This document shows positions 1-5,221 of a DNA stretch of 5,221 nt, one piece after another. The DNA comes from JBLHKE01 sp047619485. GTDB lineage: Bacteria; Verrucomicrobiota; Verrucomicrobiia; Verrucomicrobiales; DEV007. Every line of letters begins with the position of its first letter. Position 1 is the stretch's first letter. The notes below the pieces were generated by a model. It searched no databases. It was not told where the DNA came from and saw only the letters and a program-made list of their open reading frames with translations. The position numbers were made by a program, and so were the translations under genes. The stretch covers positions 1 to 5,221 of the forward strand of contig JBLHKE010000580.1 in NCBI GenBank assembly GCA_047619485.1. The letters are read 5' to 3'.

Positions 1-741
1 CAGGGCGTCGGCGCTTTCTCGGCTGCCACCGCGACCGCGCTGGCACCTAACACCACTTACTTTTTCACCGCCTTCGCGACCAACTCCGCTGGCGATTCGG
101 TCGCGTCGCCGAGCCCGTCGTTCACCACGCTGCCTGCGCCGCCCGCGGTCACAAACATTGCGGCAACCAACATCGCGGCCGACTCGGCAACGGTCGGCGG
201 CAGCGTGACCGATACCGGTGGCGAGGCACCGACGATGTTCATCTACTGGGGCACCACCGACGCCGGAACCAATGCTGGCACGTGGCAGAACTCGGTTCTC
301 CTCGGCGGGCAGAGCGGCTCGGCCACCACCAACCTCAGCGGTCTGGCTGGCGGAACCAGCTACTTCTACCGCGCCTTCGTTACCAACAGTGGCGGATCGG
401 CTTGGGCCGGGAGTACGGCGAGTTTCACCACGCAGACTCCGCAGCCACCGAGCGTGATCAACCATTCTGCCAACGGCGTCACCGGCAGCTCCGCCAACTT
501 GCGCGGCGAAGTCACCAACACAGGGTTCGAAGCCCCGGTGGTTACGATTTACTACGGCGACTCCGATGGCGGGACGACGCCGGGTTCCTGGGGCGATTCG
601 GTCAACCTCGGTGTGCAGGACAGCGACTTCTCGTTCTTCCTCACTGGTCTGGATCCGCTGAGCGACTATTTCTTCCGCGCGCACGCCAGCAACACTGCGG
701 ATGCCGCCTGGGCGCCGACCACCGAAACCTTCACCACCACC
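1..741 (+). repeat. Tandem FN3-like repeats (one partial, two complete)
   Basis: These are protein-level repeats at the visible N-terminus of the large gene. The complete units cover 145-450 (102 residues) and 451-741 (97 residues); 1-144 is the tail of an earlier unit. Shared features are a Y-[WY]-G strand, a D-x-G turn, a G-[TS]-W motif, then S-V-x-L-G, an L-x-G-L turn, Y-F-[FY]-R-A, a T/S-N residue pair, S/A-x-A-W-A, and a closing x-F-T-T. Such modules are usually spacers or carbohydrate/protein-binding units in extracellular proteins. The array very likely continues upstream of the window. The repeats are diverged at the DNA level, so they look like old duplications rather than recent ones. 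Confidence 0.8.
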
Positions 742-3700
742 GAGATTGTCGCCAATAGCGTGGTCATCAATGAGATCCACTATGACCACGATCCGAAGAC
801 CGAATTCGGCGAGTTCGTCGAGTTATTCAACGCGAGCGACTCCGCGGTCGACCTGTCGAACTGGACCTTCCGAGGCGCGATCGACTACCAGTTCCCCGCT
901 GGCACGACCATCGCGGCCAACGGATTCATCGTGGTGGCCGAGAACCCGGCGACGCTGCTCGCGGAGTTTGCCGCCGTCGGGCTCGGACCTTACGCTGGAA
1001 AATTGAGCAACGACGGTGAACGCGTCGAGCTCGAAGACGCAAGCGGGGCAACCGTCGATGAGGTCACCTACGGGATCGGCTTCCCGTGGCCGAGCGCCTC
1101 GCGCGGCAAAGGGCCATCGATGGAATTGATCAACGCCGATCTCGACAACGACCTCGGCAGCTCGTGGCGTAGTGGGCAGGCCGGCTCCGGCGGCTCGCAG
1201 GTCACCTATTTACCGGCAACCAGCGTATGGAGTTATCGCAAAGGCACAAGCGAGGCCTCGGCACCGACCGATGCCTGGCGCCAGCCAGGGTTCACCGAGG
1301 ACGCGTCTTGGCTTAGCGGCGCGACGGTGATCGGTTATGCTGACGGCGACGACACCACGGTGCTAAACGACATGGAAGACAGCTACAGCTCGGTGTTCTT
1401 GCGCAAAGAATTTAATGTCTCAGGCACGCTCCCCAGCCAGTTGCTTGTCCGCGTCTACTACGATGATGGCGCGATCGTGTGGATCAATGGCATCGAGGTC
1501 GCACGGGTGGATGTCGCTCTCGGCGATATCACCTTCGAAGGCATCCGCGCTTCCGATCCACCGGGCGGCACACCGGGAGCAGCGATCGGCAGCCACGAGC
1601 GTGCCTGGGTCGATGTCCCCGTGCCCGGCGCTGCCGGAATCCTCGTGCCGGGGATCAACACCATCGCAGTGCACGCTTTCAACACCGGCCTGAGCAGCAG
1701 CGATTTCTCGATCGACTGCGAGGTGAAGACACCCGCTCCGGGCAATGCCACCTTGGGAGTTCCGACGCCGGGGGCATCGAACACGGCGTTCTCGCCCAAC
1801 GCGGCTCCTAACATCCGCCAGGTCAATCATACGCCGCAACAGCCAGCCGCAGGCGAGGACGTGTTGATCACCGCCAAGGTGACCGACCCCGACGGCGTCG
1901 CTTCGGTCACGCTCAGTTACCAGTTGGTCGATCCCGGCGCCTACATCAATCTCGAGGACGCCAGCTACGCTACCAATTGGACGGACCTGCCGATGGTCGA
2001 TGACGGCAGCGCTGGCGACGCTGTCCTTGGCGACTCGGTGTTCAGCGTCACCATGCCTGGCGCCCTGCAAACCAACCGCCGCCTGATCCGCTACCGCATC
2101 ACGGTGCAAGACCTGCCCGGCGTCTCGGAACAGACTCCTTACGCCGACGACGAGTCCCCGAACTTCGCCTACTTCTGTTACAACGGCGTGCCGGACTGGA
2201 CTGCTTCGAAACAGCCCGGCAGCTCACCGGACGTCACCTACCCGGCGGCAGCGCTCGACAGCATCGCGGTCTACCATCTGATCAGCAAAGAGTCCGACGT
2301 GGTTGCATGCCAGTGGACCGGGCCGACCGACAGCGTCTATCGTTATCTCGGCACCTGGGTCTACGACGGCAAAGTCTACGATCACATGCGTTACCGGATC
2401 CGCGGCAATGCCTCGACGCGACAGGTCGGGCGCAACAAGTGGAAGATCAACTTCGCCAATACCCACCCGCTCGAGGCGCGCGACGATTACGGCAAGAAAT
2501 ACAAAGTGCCGTGGGACAAGATCAACGTCCTCCCCGGCTCGAACCCGTGGTGGCGCAATAACGCGTCGACCGAGGGCACGATGTTCTGCGAGTCGCTCGG
2601 GTTCCGCGCCTACCAGATCTCTGGTGGCACCGGTTGCAACACGCACTTCTTCCACTTCCGCGTGATTGATGACTCCGACGAGGCTCCCGCCGCCGACCAG
2701 TACGGCGGTGATTTCTGGGGGATGTACATCGCGATCGAGCAGCCGGAAGCCGAGTTCCTCAACGAGCGCGGGCTGCCCGACGGCAACATCTACAACGTCC
2801 ACGGCGGCAGTGGTTCGTCGAAGCGCAACCAGGGCGCCACCCAAGTTTCTGACAAGAGCGACCTGTTCGCGTTCCAGGGACTTCACGGCAGCGGGACCTC
2901 CCAGGCGCAGTGGGAGGCCAACCTCGACTTCGAGGATTACTTCGCCTTCAACGCGATGAACCTCGCCATCAACAATTCCGACATGCGCAACTTCGAGAAC
3001 GTGAACTACTATCACAACTCCGCGACCAACAAGTGGCACATCCTCCCATGGGATCTGGATCTCACTTTCGAGGATGCCCCGCACCACGGTCGAGGCGACA
3101 CAGCCCAGTGGGAACAGATTTACCACTGCCTACAATATCCGGAGATCGGCCAGGCCTACGAGAACAAGGTGCGTGAGATCCTCGACCTGTTCCTCGACAA
3201 CGACCAGGCCGCCCATCTGACCGACGAGTACGCCAGCTTCATGACCAAGGGCGGTGCCGACAACCTCGTCGAGGCCAGCCAGGCGATGTGGGACTACCAC
3301 CCGCGCAAGAATAAAAAAGGAATCTGGTATGGCAACTTCAACACCTCGCTACTGCCGAACCGCACCTTTGCGGATCTCACCCAGTATACCAAAGACTTCC
3401 TCACGGTTGGCGGCTACGGCCGCGACAAACTCGCCGCCAAACAGAGCGACGGCACCATCCCGAACCAACCGACCATCTCCTACAGCGGCGATGCTGGTTT
3501 CCCGACGGACACGCTGAGTTTCACATCGTCCGCCTTCTCTGATCCGCAGGGCGCTGGAAGCTTTGGCTCGATGGAATGGCGCGTCGGCCAGATCCACAAT
3601 GCGTCGACCGCCGGCTACATTGTCGGTGACCGCTACGTCTACGAGGCTGAAACCTTCTATCAGAGCGCTCGCATGACGCCGTTCAACAGCGCGTTCACGT

Positions 3701-4743
3701 TCCCCGGCGGTGCTAGCGGGGTGCGGGTAGGCAGCACCTACCGTGCACGCGTGCGGCACATCGACGACTCCGGCCGTGCTAGCCACTGGTCAGAGCCGAT
3801 CGAGTTCACCGCGAGCGAACCCGATGTGACGCCGTGGCAACAGAATCTCATGATCGCCGAAATCATGTACCACCCGCTGGACGCGAGCCCGGCCGAGATC
3901 GCCGCCGGTTATTCGACCAGCGACTTCGAATACATCGAACTAAAAAACATCAGCGACAGCCTGACGCTCGACCTCACGGAACTGCGCTTCACCAAGGGCG
4001 TCGACTTCGACTTCGATAGTGGCGTGATCACCTCACTCCTGCCGGGTGCTTACGTCCTCGTCGTCAGCAACACCGCCGCCTTCGAATCCCGCCATGCGGC
4101 TGGATTGCCGGTCGCGGGCGAGTGGCAGAGCGGTGACAAATTGGACAACGCCGGAGAGAATCTGAAGCTCTCGTTCGGTGCCGGCACTGCCGTCCACGAG
4201 TTTAACTACAGCGATGATCAACCTTGGCCAGAAAGCCCCGACGGCGAGGGCCCGAGCCTCGTTCTGATTGCCCCGCAGACCGCCCCAGATCATGCCGACC
4301 CGTTCAGTTGGCGGCCGAGTATCGCAGTGGGTGGCACTCCGGGCGCCAGTGACGCGACTGCTTTTTCCGGCGACCCGAACGCAGACGATGATGGGGACGG
4401 CTCCAGCGCCTTCTTGGAATACTTCTTGGGCACTAGCGACTCGATCGCAAATTCCGACGGGCTACCAACCGTATCGATGGGATTGTTCGACGACGGCCTG
4501 GGAACTTTCCGCAGCTACCCGACCTTCACCTTCCAGATCAACCTCGCCGCGGACGATGTTACTTATGAAGTCCAACTGTCAATCGATCTGACCGCCGCGA
4601 CTTGGACTCGTGCTGCTGCGGTGTCCTACGTCTCGATGACTGACAACGGCGACGGCACCGCAACGTTGGTGTGGCGTAGCACGACTCCGTCCACTGATCT
4701 GCCCCGCGAGTTCCTGCGACTCCTCGTGCAAGATCGACCATAA
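1..4743 (+). CDS. Large exported CotH kinase family protein with FN3-like, lamin-tail and jelly-roll domains (5' end outside window)
   Basis: The frame is open from base 1 to the TAA at 4741-4743, giving at least 1580 residues. The GTG at 205 lies inside an FN3-like repeat and is not the start. Domains in order: FN3-like repeats (1-48 partial, 49-150, 151-247); lamin-tail domain (254-393, opening VVINEIHYD, with EFVELFN); jelly-roll galactose-binding-like domain (401-575, with VYYDDGAIVWING); Ig-like segment (601-737); CotH kinase-like domain (754-1146, with RIRGN at 800-803 and PWDLD at 1016-1020); FN3-like module (1154-1272); second lamin-tail domain (1283-1451, opening LMIAEIMYHP); C-terminal domain with a DxDxDG calcium loop and a final FLRLLV strand. 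Known: CotH proteins are atypical kinases, first described from Bacillus spore coats, and lamin-tail domains are common in large bacterial surface proteins. Inferred: an exported or cell-surface protein; substrate and partners are unknown. No signal peptide can be seen because the N-terminus is missing. No LPXTG-like anchor or terminal transmembrane helix is seen. Confidence 0.93.
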   Translation, partial: QGVGAFSAATATALAPNTTYFFTAFATNSAGDSVASPSPSFTTLPAPPAVTNIAATNIAADSATVGGSVTDTGGEAPTMFIYWGTTDAGTNAGTWQNSVLLGGQSGSATTNLSGLAGGTSYFYRAFVTNSGGSAWAGSTASFTTQTPQPPSVINHSANGVTGSSANLRGEVTNTGFEAPVVTIYYGDSDGGTTPGSWGDSVNLGVQDSDFSFFLTGLDPLSDYFFRAHASNTADAAWAPTTETFTTTEIVANSVVINEIHYDHDPKTEFGEFVELFNASDSAVDLSNWTFRGAIDYQFPAGTTIAANGFIVVAENPATLLAEFAAVGLGPYAGKLSNDGERVELEDASGATVDEVTYGIGFPWPSASRGKGPSMELINADLDNDLGSSWRSGQAGSGGSQVTYLPATSVWSYRKGTSEASAPTDAWRQPGFTEDASWLSGATVIGYADGDDTTVLNDMEDSYSSVFLRKEFNVSGTLPSQLLVRVYYDDGAIVWINGIEVARVDVALGDITFEGIRASDPPGGTPGAAIGSHERAWVDVPVPGAAGILVPGINTIAVHAFNTGLSSSDFSIDCEVKTPAPGNATLGVPTPGASNTAFSPNAAPNIRQVNHTPQQPAAGEDVLITAKVTDPDGVASVTLSYQLVDPGAYINLEDASYATNWTDLPMVDDGSAGDAVLGDSVFSVTMPGALQTNRRLIRYRITVQDLPGVSEQTPYADDESPNFAYFCYNGVPDWTASKQPGSSPDVTYPAAALDSIAVYHLISKESDVVACQWTGPTDSVYRYLGTWVYDGKVYDHMRYRIRGNASTRQVGRNKWKINFANTHPLEARDDYGKKYKVPWDKINVLPGSNPWWRNNASTEGTMFCESLGFRAYQISGGTGCNTHFFHFRVIDDSDEAPAADQYGGDFWGMYIAIEQPEAEFLNERGLPDGNIYNVHGGSGSSKRNQGATQVSDKSDLFAFQGLHGSGTSQAQWEANLDFEDYFAFNAMNLAINNSDMRNFENVNYYHNSATNKWHILPWDLDLTFEDAPHHGRGDTAQWEQIYHCLQYPEIGQAYENKVREILDLFLDNDQAAHLTDEYASFMTKGGADNLVEASQAMWDYHPRKNKKGIWYGNFNTSLLPNRTFADLTQYTKDFLTVGGYGRDKLAAKQSDGTIPNQPTISYSGDAGFPTDTLSFTSSAFSDPQGAGSFGSMEWRVGQIHNASTAGYIVGDRYVYEAETFYQSARMTPFNSAFTFPGGASGVRVGSTYRARVRHIDDSGRASHWSEPIEFTASEPDVTPWQQNLMIAEIMYHPLDASPAEIAAGYSTSDFEYIELKNISDSLTLDLTELRFTKGVDFDFDSGVITSLLPGAYVLVVSNTAAFESRHAAGLPVAGEWQSGDKLDNAGENLKLSFGAGTAVHEFNYSDDQPWPESPDGEGPSLVLIAPQTAPDHADPFSWRPSIAVGGTPGASDATAFSGDPNADDDGDGSSAFLEYFLGTSDSIANSDGLPTVSMGLFDDGLGTFRSYPTFTFQINLAADDVTYEVQLSIDLTAATWTRAAAVSYVSMTDNGDGTATLVWRSTTPSTDLPREFLRLLVQDRP
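760..1179 (+). other. Lamin-tail domain 1 (within the large CDS)
   Basis: Residues 254-393 read as a lamin-tail (LTD) Ig-fold domain. The opening strand VVINEIHYD is followed by GEFVELFNAS, then DLSNWTF, a G-containing FIVVAE strand, a GERVELED strand, VDEVTYG, and the ending W-P-S-A-S-R-G-K-G-P-S-M-E-L. These match the usual LTD order: N-E-[IV], E-[FY]-[VI]-E-L-x-N, D-L-S-x-W, and G-x-S-[ML]-x-[RL] near the end. In bacteria the domain is typical of extracellular proteins, often beside CotH or nuclease domains. Its binding partner here is unknown. Confidence 0.82.
1201..1725 (+). other. Galactose-binding-like jelly-roll domain (within the large CDS)
   Basis: Residues 401-575 contain the pattern of a beta jelly-roll carbohydrate-binding-type domain: an aromatic start (VWSYRKG), a W-x-x-P-G-F segment, a Y-S-S-V-F-L-R-K-E-F strand, the hallmark VYYDDGAIVWING with E-V-A-R, and a late strand reading N-T-I-A-V-H-A-F-N. 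The D-D-G-x-x-V-[YW]-[LI]-N-G core is shared with sugar-binding domains of many glycoside hydrolases. Ligand specificity cannot be told from sequence. It sits between the first lamin-tail domain and an Ig-like linker. Confidence 0.65.
2260..3438 (+). other. CotH kinase-like domain (within the large CDS)
   Basis: Residues 754-1146 resemble the CotH kinase family. Visible landmarks are Y-R-I-R-G-N (799-803), the basic N-K-W-K-I-N-F segment (812-818, lysines 813 and 815), a Y-I-A-I-E-Q-P-E segment matching the CotH Y-x-x-x-E pattern, the loop N-N-S-D (aspartate 994) followed by N-Y-Y-H, and K-W-H-I-L-P-W-D-L-D-L-T-F with aspartates 1018 and 1020. Family knowledge: the acidic residues around the N-x-D and PWDLD motifs lie in the ATP/metal site, and CotH is an atypical kinase. 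All main motif positions appear filled, so the domain is probably catalytically competent; this is inference. The domain reads without frameshift or internal stop. Confidence 0.85.
3847..4353 (+). other. Lamin-tail domain 2 (within the large CDS)
   Basis: Residues 1283-1451 form a second lamin-tail domain: LMIAEIMYHP, then F-E-Y-I-E-L-K-N-I-S, a D-L-T-E-L-R-F strand, Y-V-L-V-V-S-N, G-E-N-L-K-L-S-F, F-N-Y-S-D, W-P-E-S-P-D-G-E-G-P-S-L-V-L and the closing W-R-P-S...G-T-P-G-A-S. It differs from the first copy at most positions, so the two copies are an old pairing, not a recent duplication. The F-[ED]-Y-I-E-L-x-N version, placed after a CotH domain, is a common arrangement in PVC-group proteins. 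Confidence 0.82.
4372..4740 (+). other. C-terminal domain with EF-hand/dockerin-like calcium loop
   Basis: The last 123 residues begin with DPNADDDGDG. Residues D1462, D1464, D1466, G1467 and E1473 occupy positions 1, 3, 5, 6 and 12 of a canonical EF-hand-type calcium loop, followed by the short helix FLEYFLG. A beta-rich part follows: a Y-E-V-Q-L-S-x-D-L strand with a W ten residues on, then D-N-G-D-G-T-A-T-L-V-W and the ending E-F-L-R-L-L-V. This tail (calcium loop, E-Y-x-L-G, S-x-D-L...W, F-L-R-L) is familiar from exported proteins of Verrucomicrobiota and may serve in sorting or surface attachment. That role is inference. Confidence 0.6.
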
Positions 4744-4794
4744 AAACTTTCCGATGAATTAAATCCTAACCACACACCCAACCTCCCCATCATC
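4744..4794. other. Short lower-GC intergenic gap
   Basis: This gap is visibly richer in A and T than the flanking genes (for example gatgaattaaatcc near 4753). No strong hairpin with a T-run is seen after the TAA at 4741, and no purine-rich Shine-Dalgarno sequence is seen before the downstream fragment. A weak promoter cannot be excluded, but nothing definite can be assigned. Confidence 0.4.
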
Positions 4795-5001
4795 GTAAAG
4801 CTCAAGTTGTCGATAGTCACTCTCCTATTCTGTAAGTGCATCGCTCCGGTCTCCGCCGGGACGGTCAGCATCGCGACCACCCCACCGATAGTCGACGCCG
4901 TCGATATTGCTCAGCTGACCGGCGAGGCTGATACTGGAGGAGATCAAGGTCACCTGTGGTCGAACCGCCCGCACCAGGGCCAGTCGTTCACGACCGCGTA
5001 G
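4795..5001 (+). pseudogene. 5' remnant of an exported-protein gene, truncated by an insertion sequence
   Basis: The reading frame encodes about 68 residues and ends in a TAG (4999-5001) at the edge of the mobile element. It begins like a signal peptide: K-L-K basic residues, a hydrophobic stretch SIVTLLF, then APVSA followed by G, a plausible signal peptidase I site. The mature part (TTPPIVDAVDIAQLTGEAD, then L-W-S-N-R-P-x-Q-G-Q-S-F-T-T) resembles the N-terminus of secreted PVC-group proteins of unknown function, where the G-Q-[ST]-F-T-T segment leads into a longer domain missing here. The codon where an ATG is expected (4795) is GTA, which is not a start. The nearest in-frame start is TTG at 4807, after the basic residues and without a ribosome binding site. 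A lysine also sits inside the hydrophobic core. The fragment is therefore probably non-functional. The frame continues directly from the upstream gene with only its TAA between, but the signal-peptide shape argues for a separate gene. Confidence 0.55.
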
Positions 5002-5023
5002 TGTCCCAAAACTCGGACGGGGC
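5002..5023. repeat. Putative terminal inverted repeat of the insertion sequence
   Basis: The segment between the end of the broken reading frame and the transposase stop codon begins with TG and reads tgtcccaaaactcggacgg. Its position at the outer edge of the element, with no room for another gene, fits a terminal inverted repeat. The matching repeat at the far end is not in the window, so this rests on position only. Confidence 0.4.
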
Positions 5024-5221
5024 TCAGGCGGCCCTCCTGTAATGGTTCAGAAGACCTCCGAGCCTCGATTCACAGACGACCTCCCCTGCGGCGGTCGCGG
5101 CCTCCCCGGTAGCCTCGATCAACCTGTTCTCCAACCCCTGGTGGTTCCTCTCGTGGTGGTAGTGCTCGACGTAATCTGTCACGGCAATACGGAGCTGCCG
5201 TTCTGAGAAGAATATCATCCG
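5024..5221 (-). CDS. Transposase, C-terminal part of the integrase core (5' end outside window)
   Basis: This minus-strand frame is open to the window edge and ends in TGA (complement of 5024-5026), leaving 65 residues of the C-terminus. The ATG at 5216-5218 is internal, since the frame continues upstream with CGG. The sequence FFSERQLRIAV, then HYHHERNHQGLENRLI (complement of 5117-5164), then G-E-V-V and R-L-G-G-L-L-N-H-Y, matches the end of integrase-core (rve-type, DDE) transposases. There the Y-x-x-x-R-N-H-Q-G-L segment follows the last catalytic glutamate. The catalytic D, D and E residues would lie upstream, outside the window, so activity cannot be judged. The gene points toward the broken exported-protein gene. 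Confidence 0.88.
   Translation of the reverse strand, partial: RMIFFSERQLRIAVTDYVEHYHHERNHQGLENRLIEATGEAATAAGEVVCESRLGGLLNHYRRAA

Larger units (their letters stand above)
5002..5221 (-). mobile_element. One end of an insertion sequence encoding an integrase-type transposase
   Basis: The right part of the window carries the 3' end of a transposase gene on the minus strand, and the coding sequence of the neighbouring exported protein stops where the element begins. The element end is placed at about 5002 (tgtcccaaaactcggacgg), roughly 22 bases outside the transposase stop codon, a spacing typical of terminal inverted repeats. The exact edge could lie a few bases to the left, because TAG at 4999 may belong to the element. 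The other end and the target-site duplication are outside the window. Family: DDE integrase-core element, IS3- or IS481-like; it cannot be settled from this fragment. Confidence 0.75.

Noticed and set aside
282..758. A 158-codon open frame on the plus strand in another frame
   Set aside because: It overlaps the FN3-like repeats and its arginine-, histidine- and glutamine-rich product is typical of an off-frame reading of GC-rich coding DNA.
1420..2109. A 229-codon open frame on the minus strand
   Set aside because: It is antisense to the jelly-roll and Ig-like regions, with low-complexity composition rich in R, D, A and V. It is a shadow of the real gene.
3091..3099. An RGD tripeptide in the CotH domain, as a possible cell-adhesion motif
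   Set aside because: It is a short chance-level motif just after the PWDLD region, with no supporting context.
2224..3126. A 300-codon open frame on the minus strand
   Set aside because: It lies fully antisense to the CotH domain, shows no recognisable motif, and is explained by high GC and third-position bias of the coding strand.
4744..4800. Possible rho-independent terminator after the large gene
   Set aside because: No inverted repeat of useful length followed by a T-run is present.
4626..4880. Minus-strand open frame across the end of the large gene and the gap
   Set aside because: It spans coding sequence and intergenic DNA, has no recognisable domain, and runs antisense to better-supported features.
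1..5221. CRISPR array, tRNA, rRNA or defence-system genes
   Set aside because: No spaced direct DNA repeats, no cloverleaf-like or conserved rRNA segments, and no nuclease or toxin-antitoxin motifs are seen. The only repetition is at protein level in the large gene.

Overview
The window looks like a piece of a GC-rich (roughly 60% by eye) chromosome from the Verrucomicrobiota or a related member of the PVC group. This is inferred from protein style. The main gene combines fibronectin-like repeats with a Y-x-G...W..S-V-x-L-G signature, lamin-tail domains, a jelly-roll domain, a CotH kinase domain and a calcium-loop C-terminus, a combination common in large exported proteins of that group. No rRNA or other marker gene is present to confirm it.

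Layout: positions 1-4743 (+) are the 3' part of one very large gene. The frame is open from the first base, so the true start and any signal peptide lie upstream, and at least 1580 residues are visible. Domain order, numbered from the window edge, is: partial FN3-like repeat (1-48), two FN3-like repeats (49-150, 151-247), lamin-tail domain 1 (254-393), galactose-binding-like jelly roll (401-575), Ig-like linker (601-737), CotH kinase-like domain (754-1146), FN3-like module (1154-1272), lamin-tail domain 2 (1283-1451), and a C-terminal domain opening with an EF-hand/dockerin-like calcium loop (1458-1580). Long antisense and +2/+3 frames over this gene are GC-driven shadows.

Positions 4744-4794 are a short, lower-GC gap with no convincing terminator or ribosome binding site. 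Positions 4795-5001 (+) encode the N-terminus of a second exported protein: a signal-peptide-like segment, then a TTPP...GQSFTT stretch. It has no good start codon and ends abruptly at the edge of an insertion sequence. From about 5002 to the right edge is one end of that element, with the last 65 codons of an integrase-type (DDE) transposase on the minus strand.

Interpretation: a large surface or secreted CotH-type protein is followed by a remnant of another exported-protein gene broken by an IS. No defence system, CRISPR array, tRNA or rRNA is visible. The most interesting points are the lamin-tail/CotH/lamin-tail architecture and the disrupted downstream gene.
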